A program made the position numbers and the translations under genes. The notes below the pieces were generated by a model. It searched no databases. It was not told where the DNA came from and was given only the letters and a program-made list of their open reading frames with translations. From assembly GCA_963978905.1 (NCBI GenBank), contig OZ022260.1, positions 8,669,725-8,733,724 of the forward strand: a stretch of 64,000 bases of DNA, written 5' to 3'. The stretch comes from Trichostrongylus colubriformis (taxonomy: Eukaryota; Nematoda; Chromadorea; Rhabditida; Trichostrongylidae). The stretch's first letter is position 1. The number at the start of each line of letters is the position of its first letter. Shown one piece after another: positions 45,424-56,500 of this stretch.

Positions 45424-47120
45424 TAGTAAGACCTTACTGTAAAGTAGAAGAGGCTCTATGGAACGCATACTACATGAGTATTCTTTTCGACCTTGATATG
45501 ATTGGAGAAGGGCATATTTTTGGTTTGTACTATATTTCTAAACCTCAAAAACAACATACATTAAAGTGGTTGAAAATCACATGTAGCACCATTTCGTAGA
45601 GCTGAATTCTATCGAATACATACGCATACATATTTTTGACCACATCGGCAACGTAGGAAAAAAAACTTAAATTTCAGGTGCCATCTTTGTCCCTTACACC
45701 ATTTCTAAAGCTCATAAATATTGAACAGTCAAGGGTCTCAGAAAATCAGCAGTCCAGTTTCGTAGAACAGGAGATTCTCAATCAAATGCTCATAGAAACT
45801 TCGTTGGACTATGAAAGACAGGGAGTAAAAAAAACGGCACGAACTTATTGCATTTGGTGCACTACCAAAGGTTGTACAGGCACGTGTAGTACATATATGT
45901 TTATTACGACATACCTTTTGTACTATAACCGACCTTAGTACATCGTAATAAGGGTTTATATACAGACAAATGTAGGCGGTACATAGATATGGGCTCAATC
46001 CTGGACCGAAAAGGTCCAGTGGAGACACTCCTGCTAGAGTATGAAAGAGTGCACCGCGCCAGGGGCAGTATCTAGGATACATAGTTGATTGCACACTTAT
46101 GATACCGCGAGATCATGCCTGCGATATCGTTTCAAGAGGGCTTACCTAAGTTATGTCCTAAGGCAAATAACTCGAACTAACATGCTATCATTCAATTCCG
46201 GTTGCTGTTTAATGAGAATGAGATATTATGGTTGTGAATCCACAAAATTGCACAACCAGGATATAGTCTGATCCATAGGTAGGCAAAAATTACCAATTCA
46301 TCAAAAAGAGAAGGGTACAGTAAGACTTCAGCATCACATGTCACTTTTAGTCCTTATCCGTAAAGTAGTAATCTTGACTGAGGAAGAAGTGGTAATAACG
46401 CTGGCACGATTCATGACATTTGCTTCAAAAGAAGCTTTCATTTAACGAAGTAAGAAAACGCCCAAACAAAGAACGAGTACAGAGAATTAGAGAGCCGCAT
46501 TGACTTACCGTATGCATGAATTTTTCGCAGACGGGATAATTATAGTCTCCTGTCAGTGAAATACTACACTTTACAAGGCCATTATCATTAACATTTCAAT
46601 TATTCAGGTACCTACTCTGCAAAGCAATAATTCAATTCGAAAAATATGAGGGCTAGACGGTAATAACTTGGTTACATAAAAGTACTCGTTTAATTAATTT
46701 CACTCTTATTCGTCATACTTACCCATTGTTCTTTATTCATGATTTTAAAGCTCACTCCATCATGTGATATCCAGCTGTTCACTTATGAGATAAGATAAAT
46801 GGAGGGGAAATGGGTGGAAAGGCACATTCGCTGAGATGGAAAACTTTCTTCTGAAAACTTCGCCACTGAGAGTGAGAAAAGTTTTGCTAGGTAGATGAAC
46901 CTAAAATCGCCCATGGGAGATCACTGAAAGGCCATGGGCGACCCGAGCGTACGGGCGGATTGTACCAACCATTGCGTGCTCCTTCCTGATTGGTCACCCT
47001 ACCCTACCTCTTCAACAAGCAAGGCATGGATAATAGTCGGCATAAATCCGTCTATCAACGGATGTACGACAATACCGTCCAACTAGGGCAGGTCACACAG
47101 AAGGCAGTAGCCGCCGTCCA

Positions 47121-47360
47121 GGGTGTGTACCCTTATGTCAGGATTTCGCATCGCGGCATGTCGCAAGCGAAGCAACGCGGACGAGCTAAAGGAGCCATGT
47201 TGTTGGGTCCCGAAGCGATTGCAAGTCAACTGCATATCCCGCCCGTAGCATTACCGTGTAATCGTTCTGAGACCCAACTACCGCGACTCGCATAGCTCGT
47301 ACATACTGCGTCGCACGCCACTCGTCGTCGTGCGAAATCCCGACATAAGGATACACACCC
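47121..47360. repeat. MITE family E copy
   Basis: The inverted ends are almost perfect over about 30 nt: GGGTGTGTACCCTTATGTCA on the left, mirrored by GACATAAGGATACACACCC on the right. The interior is GC-rich and shared with 6996-7243. Confidence 0.75.
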
Positions 47361-47452
47361 CGCCGTTCCTAGCGCGACGGAAAATTCGCAACGGCACCAA
47401 CATGACATTAAGGGCAGACAACGATGCAACGATCACATGAGGCAATGACCTA

Positions 47453-48390
47453 TTAGACTGTAAGAAAAGTTTCGGACGGTTTTCGCAACTTTACCTCAGG
47501 AGATGATAACTCGGCTCACTCTGCATCTTTTCTCACAAAATAAGCACCATTCGATACACTTTGGCAACATTATGCGCACTTCCATAGTTCATTTCAAAGG
47601 AGGACTGATGCTTTACATCGAGTGAAATCAAAAAAGTCGACTCTGAATCACCATTCTTTGTGAATACACTGCTAATGAGGTAATTGTCCAAATATTTAGA
47701 AAAAAGCGCTTAGTAAGCGTTAGAGTTGTGGTAAATATGGGGGATGTTTTGGAAAAAAGCGCTTAGTAAGCGATAGAGTTGTGGTAAACACTAAGGATGA
47801 GTAAGGGATTGATCCTGCGATTGCTTCAATTATTGGAAGAGGATTTGTGGAAGACTCCCTCGCTCATGACCGCTCCGAGCGGTCGCGCCGCACCCATTTT
47901 TTTGGGTTTTTTCCGAACGAGAGGTACTTAAGGTAGTCCACCACATTTGTAATGGAAGGTCATCTTTTTTCAGATTTCCCAAGTAAGTATAGACGCTCAT
48001 CACTTTCTGCCGTTTTAGTAAAAGCCATTTGATCAATTGAAATTCAAGCAACTCATTCTCATTTTTGCACTTCTGGAACCAGGGACAGCCTTCTACCCAA
48101 TGCTTTACCCCCTCTCTTTGCAGCACTCACTTTTGTGGTTGCTCTCGCTGAAACTCCATTGAACAAAAACTCGTGAAGTCATCCGAAAAAGCCATTTTCG
48201 CAGTACTTTTAAATTTCCCCAACAACTCAAAAACTTCGTGACATTTCAAGGAAAGCATTTATTCAGAAGAAACAACTTTTTGTCCGTTCAAGGAACACAA
48301 TATGTAAGTTGATTCATGTTGGCGCACTTTTAAATTTGAATTTATCTCGTAGAATGCGTAAAACATGCCAGAACTTCCCTTAAAACCTAA
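47453..48390 (-). mobile_element. Mariner-type element A
   Basis: The termini TTAGACTGTAAGAAAAGTTT and, inverted, AACTTCCCTTAAAACCTAA are flanked by TA. A - strand frame at 47830-48126 shows WFQKCKNENELLEFQLIKW, the same segment that is broken in element B at 54038-54934. No complete transposase is present. Confidence 0.7.
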
Positions 48391-48608
48391 TAGTTGAACA
48401 GCCCTCATGCCGCGGTTATGCTTTGCGGGGCCGGCGGCGGGGATGGTGGCTTACTTCCGCCTGTGTCACCCTTTATCACTATCTGCGTCGCCAGAGCACC
48501 TGCCCCGTGCCACTCTGCCTGTAAACGCACCCACGCCCTGCCGGCGCAAAGTATGAACGCGACCTGAGGCACACCTGACCAGAGCTTGCAGTTTGCCCTA
48601 CTATTAGG

Positions 48609-48703
48609 AAAGTTGCAGATTCCATGTACATATCTACCTGTCGAAAAAGAGGCATAAAGTTGCGGATTCCATGTACACATCTACCTGTCGAAAAAGAGGC
48701 ATC
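48609..48703. repeat. Two-copy 47-nt tandem repeat
   Basis: The unit contains GATTCCATGTACATATCTAC and TCGAAAAAGAGGCAT. The two copies differ at a few positions. Confidence 0.85.
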
Positions 48704-49352
48704 CACACTGTAAATGGAGACATAGGCAAGACTTGCAAGACAAGGGCTAGACAGGCGGAACTGTTGCAGTTTGCAGCCAATTTGATTGCTTTCTAGAGCG
48801 TATAGGGGTTTCAACGAAATTACACTCAATAGAATTAGCAACACAGATGAATGTATTACTGTATTACGATCCATAGACAGACAACAATTTAGCTACTTAC
48901 GGATCGAACTAGCGTGCGAAGTTGTTGGCGCTGTTCTCGCCCACACACCACCCCTATTGTCTCACTTCAGAAGCCTAATTTGATTAATAATGAATCCGTT
49001 TTATAGACTGTACAGAAAGTACCCCAGTAAGTACGTAAGTACTGGGGAGTATGCCCCTTAAATCTTAGTAAATTGCCTATTCTCACAGCCACCAGGACTA
49101 AACTTCACCTTTTTCATAGTTAAGCTACTAAATACATTGTCCCGCGTAGGCCAGAATACTAGAATTACCGCGCCACCGAAATTCGTCATCGCGTGTCACA
49201 AGTGCCTCGCTGCTTCTATTATGGCCTTCTTTAGCTGCCTGTGGAATACACTCCAATCTACCAGTGCTTCTCCTATTTTTGCTTACTGTTGAGAGAAGCA
49301 AATCTATATTTTATTCATCTAGATGACCACAGCTAAGCATACACAACGTGGT

Positions 49353-49839
49353 TTACTGATCATTGGCGTAGTCAGCTGGATTCTTTCGGCCTTTTTTGTA
49401 GTTCTCCTTCTTGGCCCAGTCGTAAAGTAGATAGGCACCAACGACTTGGGGTACGTAGTACATCCAATTATCCCAAACGTAAATTTTAAAAACCTAAACA
49501 AAGAAAACACATACGATATACATAAAGAATAAACATGGCGCGATGATTTCGCTTGAAAAATATCAGAACAAGCAAAGCGGGAGAACTGGTCGTATTATTA
49601 CTACCTTGACAACAGCTTGGTCAAGGAATCCTTTAAATGCCTTCTGTTCGTTCGGAGCAAGGGCAAAACGATATTCTCCATACATCTGTAAATCTAGCTT
49701 CATAAAATCAATAAGAATCGGTCAATAAAAAACAGAAAGGTAAAAAAAGCGGAAAAAAAAAAACTCGGCAATGGTTGAGGAAACTAACCTTTCCGAGCCC
49801 ACCAAAGTGCTTGCTCAATGAGACAACGGACGGCCGCAT
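49353..49839 (-). CDS. UQCRQ: Cytochrome b-c1 complex subunit 8
   Basis: A small inner-mitochondrial-membrane subunit of ubiquinol-cytochrome c reductase (complex III), which passes electrons from ubiquinol to cytochrome c. Exons: 49789-49839, 49605-49685, 49353-49493, giving 90 residues, close to the usual length of about 80. The C-terminal half shows one membrane segment (VVGAYLLYDWAKKE) followed by KKGRKNPADYANDQ, the family signature corresponding to the RKNPAAYEND motif known from other animals. The start is MRPSVVSLSKHFGGLGK; a possible trans-splice acceptor (GCTCAG) lies 4 nt before the ATG. It sits 211 nt downstream of NDUFA7 on the same strand, consistent with the second gene of an operon. 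AATAAA lies 38-43 nt after the stop. Confidence 0.92.
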
Positions 49840-49993
49840 GTTGCTGAGCTATATAATTTAATAATAAGAAACAACCAAGTATCATGAAATCAGAAAAACA
49901 ATGTATTGCAGAAAACAAAGAACTACACCGAGGTAAATCAAAGGTGCTGATACCTTTGCAAAAATAAGCTCTCACTACCCTCCCACTGATCTC

Positions 49994-49999
49994 TTTATT
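49994..49999 (-). terminator. Polyadenylation signal of NDUFA7
   Basis: AATAAA on the - strand, 52 nt past the NDUFA7 stop codon and about 155 nt before the UQCRQ start. In nematode operons the upstream gene is cleaved at such a site and the downstream gene is then trans-spliced. Confidence 0.6.
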
Positions 50000-50050
50000 T
50001 AAAAATCTACAAAAACTGATTACATGAATTTTTACTACACTTGAACCAGC

Positions 50051-51452
50051 CTAGTTGCTCGCAGCAAATCTGTCAAAACGTTCGAGGCGAGCCAATTCTG
50101 GATCTTCTTTCTGAGTCTCGAGCTCTTCTTCTCGCGTACGCTTCCACTCGTAACCAGAACCTGGTGTGGGTGCATTCAGACCGAAGTTGGCCGATGGTCC
50201 CTTATTCACTTGGACTGCCTGTTGTTCACTGAAATAATACCGCTGACCTTTTATAGTGGCAGAGACACTGATGATAAAAAATGCTTGGAAAACATCTAAG
50301 TTTCTTGAAATGTCGTAAAGTGTTCCAAAAAGCGTAGAGGTGCAGAAAAGCATGGGGGTCACATGCAAACAATCCGATATGTGACAAAAACATATTTATG
50401 ATGTATTTAGTTCAAAGTTATTTCGCTATGAGGAGAAGTTGATGACTGCAGAAACACGTATTCACTCACGTAAGCGCATCACCAGTATGCGTTGCAAACT
50501 GTGCGTGATGACCATCCGATAAATATATCGGCTTCGGTGGTAAAACTTCACGACGACCGTCCCTAACAAAAGTTCATTCAATTATGGCTCAAAATATAGG
50601 CGAACGCGTTAATGATGAAAATGTAAAGCATACCTAGTGTAATAGTAATTTCCTGACATAATATGATGAATTCCACCAGGCAATGTCGGTGGCTCTGCTG
50701 AACCAGCGCGAGCGGATTGAGTATTTGGGAATCGTAAAGGATTGTGATATACAGCCTGTAAAGCGGGATATCAGTGTTAGACAACACCAAGGGAAGTGTG
50801 TGTTAGGGTTGGTGCACATGATGAGCCAATGAATGCAAAATACGAGGAGGAATGAAGAAATAAAGGCAAGCTTCACTGAGGAGATAAGCCAAGTGAAACA
50901 TTTCGCAAAGATGGCAGGAAAGTCAGACAACGAGCAAAAGCAAAATGGAGGCAAGAGAAACTCATTCAAAGAGGTCAGGAAGTTAAACCTGACACCACTA
51001 GGAAGAATTCTATGATTACTGAAAGAATCACATGATAAAGTAGAAGAAAATCGGCTGGCGAAATGGAGTAGGAAGCGAAGGGAAATCTACAACCAAAAAA
51101 TAAAGAAGGATTGAGAGAACAAAGGGCATAATGTGTGACGTACATCGGTAGCGAAGGTAAAACCGAAAGAGCTGGTAGAGAAATACAAAGGGGAGCGGAT
51201 CTAAAACAAAAGTGCATATTCTGGCGCAAAGCCTACTATTATAATCTGGCGCGCAAAAACATCATTATTCGGATATAATTTTAAAACTCCATATGAAAAA
51301 TATGTGATTACCTTCCCGTCAGCCGTTGGGAGACCTGGAGGCGGTGTGATTTTTTGTCTGTCTACAGCAAGCAGTTTGTTGCGTACCCATTGCCAGAACG
51401 GTGTCTGACTACGGTTTTGTACAGTCGCGGCTGCGATCTTCCGACCGCTCAT
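50051..51452 (-). CDS. NDUFA7: NADH dehydrogenase 1 alpha subunit 7
   Basis: An accessory subunit of mitochondrial complex I (NADH:ubiquinone oxidoreductase), facing the matrix. Exons: 51312-51452, 50634-50755, 50470-50562, 50051-50228. Their sum is 534 nt, or 177 residues plus stop. The diagnostic block is MSGNYYYTRDGRREVLPPK, which matches the conserved NYY-TRDGRRE motif of the family; KITPPPGLP upstream matches the QPPPKLP block. The C-terminal 50 residues are acidic and specific to this lineage. The start is fixed by a trans-splice acceptor (TTCTGTTTCAG) whose exon begins AACCG just before the ATG. It is the first recognised gene of the putative two-gene operon with UQCRQ. Confidence 0.93.
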
Positions 51453-51470
51453 CGGTTCTGAAACAGAAGT
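51450..51470 (-). promoter_or_regulatory. Spliced-leader trans-splice acceptor of NDUFA7
   Basis: A pyrimidine-rich TTCTGTTTCAG ends at 51458, 5 nt before the ATG at 51452, with no in-frame upstream exon required. This spacing is typical of nematode spliced-leader addition. An upstream cis-exon is the alternative. Confidence 0.6.
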
Positions 51471-53487
51471 ATCATGAAACTCAAGAAACAGTATAACATT
51501 ATGAACACAGATAGAGATGCACCCACATCTGCTCAACCCTGATATGAAATCGGAACAAAAGATATCTACTGCAAACAACAATGAAAGAATAGAACTGGTG
51601 TAGGTACAGATGAAGAAGCGCAAAGAAAGAAACAAATGGAAGAAAGAAAAAACAATGATCCTTTTTCAGGAGAATGGGTCTGAAAAGCGAACAGGGAACT
51701 TTTTTTGAAATCTTTCACAACTGTTAGCCGAAATAAGAACAATGATGCACTGCACTGTGTTTCCTCAACCTTAGTGAACCGGGTTTTGCGACCATAAGTA
51801 GCACAACTGGGTACCAGTCCACAGACTTGAATTACCATGCGGCAAAGACTTGGTTCACTTGCACGGAGATTTATCACAAGCTAAGCAGCAATAAGATAAA
51901 AGCCTAGGGAGGGAAGGAGCTTCGACGTCGGTGAAAAACCCATCCGCTGCGTCTCCCGCCACCCATCCACTTTAACTGCCGTTTCCACTCGAATACAACT
52001 CCGAGACCAATCTGAGGAATTCAGGGATATTTTAACAATACATAAAGACAAAGGATGTAAAAGCGAAAAGGAGATAGAATTTTCACCGATAACGGAACGA
52101 GTTTACTACCCCATTGGATACTGAAATAGCAACTTGATTTCTTTTCGTTGGCCACGGCATTCTAAGTTCAACCAAAAGGAAAAACGTTCAAGTTACGAAC
52201 AAAACGGGAATCCGCCAGCGAAAGAAAACCGCATTGGAGACTCAGTCGACGTGCAAAGAAAGTTCATCAACAATGAGCAAAATCCGCAGGAAGATCGAGG
52301 GAAGAAGCCGTAAAATTTCTCTGCATCTTTTCTCCTGCTGGATATGGAGCAAATTTGCCTTTAGTGACACTAAAATAATAAATTGAACAAGAAAAAACTC
52401 ACAGCACTAAAAATTCTCGGGCGGTTGCCTGCGGCCGCGACGCTGTGGAGAAGCGAAGCGTTAGCCATGGTGCGCGTTTGTCGAAGACATGACGCTCCTG
52501 GTTGTCCTGAAGCTTCTTCTCATCACAGCAATCCTGCTTCCATTGTGACAACTTTTCGCTCTTCATTCCCCACAACACCATTTGGGATCGATTTTGATAG
52601 AACACGACATGAAGGCATCCACTCTAACAGCTTTGGTGCTTTTGCTATGGTACGATCGCGAATACTTTAACAGACGCTGAACTTCGCAAATCCACATTTA
52701 TGATGCACATAAAGAGAACCGAGAGTAATGCCTCAATTTCATAAAGTGTCACGAGCAGTTTCGCAAGCAAACAAAGTGCTACCGTACTTTTTATTTGTCA
52801 GAGATTTGTGGGCTGCGGTCCATACAATCTATTCGACGGCGCTCATTTAGACTGTGGTGCGCCTAAGACTAGTAATGTATGGTAGAGCAAAGTTGTGCTC
52901 GCTTGGAATTTAAACTTTTATAAAAGGAATCTTCATAACAAATTCTTCCTTTTTCTTCATAATAAATAAGTTCGAATGATTTTGGTAAGCTGGGTGGTTT
53001 GGTGGAAGTCGGTTTTATTGTCATATTCCTTTTTCTGTTTCTTTTTATCATTCTCATTTTCACCTTGACCAATGATGGATGAAGACTTGAATTTCGATCT
53101 GCGGCATGTAATTCCGTGAAGCGTTTTCATGATAAGCATAGTCTTTTTCTCAAAGAATGTGCTCATTCGCTCGGAAATGGCTGTCGGTCGCAAGGGGCGT
53201 GGCCAAAATTAAACATGACACGGCGTGTTTCGATCTAGACAAGGTGGCAATACAGTGCTATCATTTTTTTGGTTTGTTTTTTTAAACGAAGTATACCAGT
53301 CTGCAGAAGCTTTTCTTGTGATCTGTAGCCTTAAAATAAAGCTTTTCAGAGTTCTCTCTGTGGATGTTCACTAGAAAATCTCCATTGATTACTCTGTCCT
53401 AAATTAGAACCTGTACAGGAAATGGCTACGATTCGCATATTTGATGAGTGCTCATAAATTCAGATATTTGACAGCTATGAAAACAGA
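51471..53487. other. Region between NDUFA7 and the receptor gene
   Basis: No gene is assigned. A - strand segment ending at about 52400 starts with ATG at 52468, encodes MANASLLHSVAAAGNRPRIF and ends at a GTGAGT donor. It looks like a first exon with a mitochondrial-type N-terminus, but its phase does not join the NDUFA7 exon at the strong acceptor. A second - strand stretch at about 51770-51840 (GLVPSCATYGRKTRFTK) also ends at a possible donor. Transcript data would be needed to place them. The promoter of the NDUFA7/UQCRQ pair should lie here. Confidence 0.3.
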
Positions 53488-53493
53488 TTTATT
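53488..53493 (-). terminator. Polyadenylation signal of the receptor gene
   Basis: AATAAA on the - strand, 53 nt downstream of the TAG stop at 53546. Confidence 0.6.
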
Positions 53494-53545
53494 AAACAAA
53501 GGACCGGAATTACAATCGATAAACACCCGTGAATAAGTTTTTGAG

Positions 53546-56500
53546 CTAGATACTGCCTCCTGTCTTATACAATTCGATAAGCCTTTGAAGTACTTCTCGT
53601 TGATTCACACCTGAAACTGAGAATTTAAGGTCACTGCTGATAATCATATGCTCGTAAAAGTGTCCATAGCTGGGCAGATATTCCCATCAGTGATTGGTGA
53701 TCCAATACTCCAACCAATCAGAGAACCGGGCATTGCATCGAATCTAGCCACTCTTCTTCTTTGTCTGCCATTACCCCTTTTGGCTGCTATCTATTGGAGT
53801 ATGGGTCCTTATATGGGTTTTCACCGTATATAACTCACCTTGGAAAACATATGGTGCACTGAACAATATACCACATGTGCCACCTACAGTAATACCAAAG
53901 AACACATACAGTAATAATCGATCGATAATCATGGCCACGTACTTCCAGTCGTCTCGATACTGAAACATAAACGCATATTTTTATGTTTCTACGAGCTAGA
54001 TACAGATACACAGGCTAAACTTGAGCTTGGAAAAGTATTAGGTTGTAAGGAAAGTTTTGGCCGGTTTTTGAAATTTCAACTTCGGGAGCTCATAACTCGG
54101 CTCCGAATGCATCTTTTCTCGCGAAATAAAAAGCGTTCGATTCGCTAGACTTTTGGCAATATTATGCAGATCTAAATATCTCACTTGACGAAGGGCTGAT
54201 GATTTATATTGCGCGAACTGAAAAAAAAGTCGCCTCCAAATTGCCACTATTTCTGAACACACTGCTACTGAAGGAATTGTCCAGATGTTTGGGAAAGTGG
54301 AGCTTCGTTAGCACTAGATCTGGTGAATATGATGGACGAGTGAGGGCTTCAGTCTGCAACTGCTTCAATTACTGGAAGAGATTTTGTGAAAAATGCGCTT
54401 GCGCATAGCTGCTCTGAGGGGTCCCACGGCATCCATTTTTCGGATTGTTCCAGATCAAGGCTACTTGAGGTGGTCATCTAAGTTTCTTTGTTGAGGGCCA
54501 ATACTTGTGGATATCCCCCGCAAATATGGACGCTCATCGCCTTCTGCCTTTTTAGTTAAAGCGATTTGATCAATTGAAAATCCAAGCAGCTCGTTCTCCT
54601 CTCTGCATTTCTGAAGCAACAGACAAAGTGTTCCATCCAAAGCTTTACCTCCTCCCCTGCAGTATTCACAACTGTGGTTGCCTTTGCCGGGACTCGGCTA
54701 AATAAGAACTCGTGAAGTGAAGTCATCTTAAAAGAGCCATTTTCGCAGTACTTTAAAATTTCCCCAATAATTCGAAAACCTCGTGGCATTCCAAATAAAG
54801 CACATATTTAGAAATAGCAACTTTTTATCCATCTAAGGAGCTTAATATGTCAGCTGATTCATGTTGACGCCCTCTGATATTTGAATTTATCTTGTGAAAG
54901 CGAAAAAGCGGCCAGAACTTTCCTTGAAACCTAATATTTGAATGTCACCGAACCATACGAGAGGCCCCTAAAAAAGTCCCCTCACCATTTTGTATTCCTC
55001 GACCTTCTTGAGATGATCCGTAATGTACTCGATGGCATCTATAGCTAATAAAGCATCAGGTGTCAATGGATGAAAGATCGACGTTGCAGGGTCTCGGAGG
55101 ATTTCGATGTCAGAATTGAGGGCCTTCGTTGTGACTGCGGTCCTGAAAAAAAAACTCTCGGTAACTTCCACTGCCGGACAAGAAAAGGTCTTTGACTGCA
55201 GTACCGGTAAGTTCGAGCACTGTCCGACAGCACATTCGTATAGAGTCAGGTTATGAGAGAAAACGTCGGGCGCTACCGTTCGCGCGCAGTCAACTTTCAG
55301 CGGGACTCATAAGGATTATCGCATGCGGTGACGCTCTTTGCGTGGTTCGGTGACCCTTCGAGTGTCCTGGCACACAGTTGTCCAAGGAATCGCTCACAGG
55401 ATCTTTCGTACCTCTTTACCCATAAAACGTTCGCATTATTAGACAATGTATGTGGTAACTGTGGTAATTTCACGTAGCTCATCGTCAGCTTAAAGGCACA
55501 TTCCAGGATTATTGGGATATCACATGTCCTGCCGTGGATGGATAGTCCGACCCAAGCCGCGTAGGCTGAACCTTTATCAAGGCATGGGTGTCAGTTCCTG
55601 GAGCGTGCAGAGTCAAAGAATCTAGCGCAACAGTCGGGGGTCTGCCTGTGGTCTTCGGCTCTTATCTTTGACATAGGTAGACCAGCTACGTAGCACAGAT
55701 CTTGAAATTGGCAGTAAACCAATCTTCTCGTGAAGTAAACCTACTACTAAGTGACCTGACCCCACGTTAAGCACCGGAACACTTGCAGCATACCTCCGGC
55801 TGGGGTGGGCGGGGCCGAGCTGTTGCGCTAGATTCTTTAGCTCTGCACGCTCCAGGGACTGACATTCACGCCTCGGTAAAGGTACAGCCTACGTAATTGG
55901 GTTTAATTACCCAAGTTTGAGGTCAAAGAAATGAGCTCGATCTTGTTTTTACTCCCAGCCTTACTAGCATTAACATCAGTTACTAAATATGGCGTCGGCG
56001 ATCGCTCACCGTCCCGTCTCCATTTCGAGCGGAAGATTGAACCGATACGGGTGGAGTCGGTAGTTGCAGCTTCGGATGCAGACATGAACAAGGCCGTTGA
56101 GAAACTGTCCAGCCTTGGGGAGAAGCTGAAGGAAAAGAAATATGGCGCCCTAGTCGAACCACCCACGGAACCACCGCAGCAAGATGTGCCAACGACTGCT
56201 CCAACGACTACGTTCAAATATGTGCTGAATGAGAAGGCTGCTGAAGCTTATTGGAAGACGTTTGTTCCACCAGTCGTTACCACTATGGCACCACCTGTTC
56301 AGCACGCTCCAGCTGCAGACCCTTACGCTCCACCACCACAAGATGTTCCTGCTCCCACTGAGGCTCCTGTACTACCACCGGAAGAGCACACCCATGCTCC
56401 GGTCTACGCTCCTCCACCACAGGACGTTCCCGCCCCCACGGAGGCTCCTACGATACCACCAGTAGAGCCAACTCACGCTCCGGTCTACGCTCCACCACCG

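Larger units (their letters stand above)
45424..49352. other. Intergenic region, no gene recognised
   Basis: This region contains a MITE (47121-47360), a mariner-type element (47453-48390), a 47-nt direct repeat (48609-48703) and a direct repeat with the unit AAAAAAGCGCTTAGTAAGCG at 47702 and 47754. A - strand frame at 48479-48874 starts with a signal-peptide-like sequence, but its downstream part runs through the tandem repeat, so I do not call it. AATAAA on the - strand at 49310-49315 fits the UQCRQ 3' end. Confidence 0.35.

Noticed and set aside
48479..48874. 131-codon - strand open frame with signal-peptide-like start
   Set aside because: Most of the downstream part is the 47-nt tandem repeat read through; no splice or polyadenylation context supports a gene.
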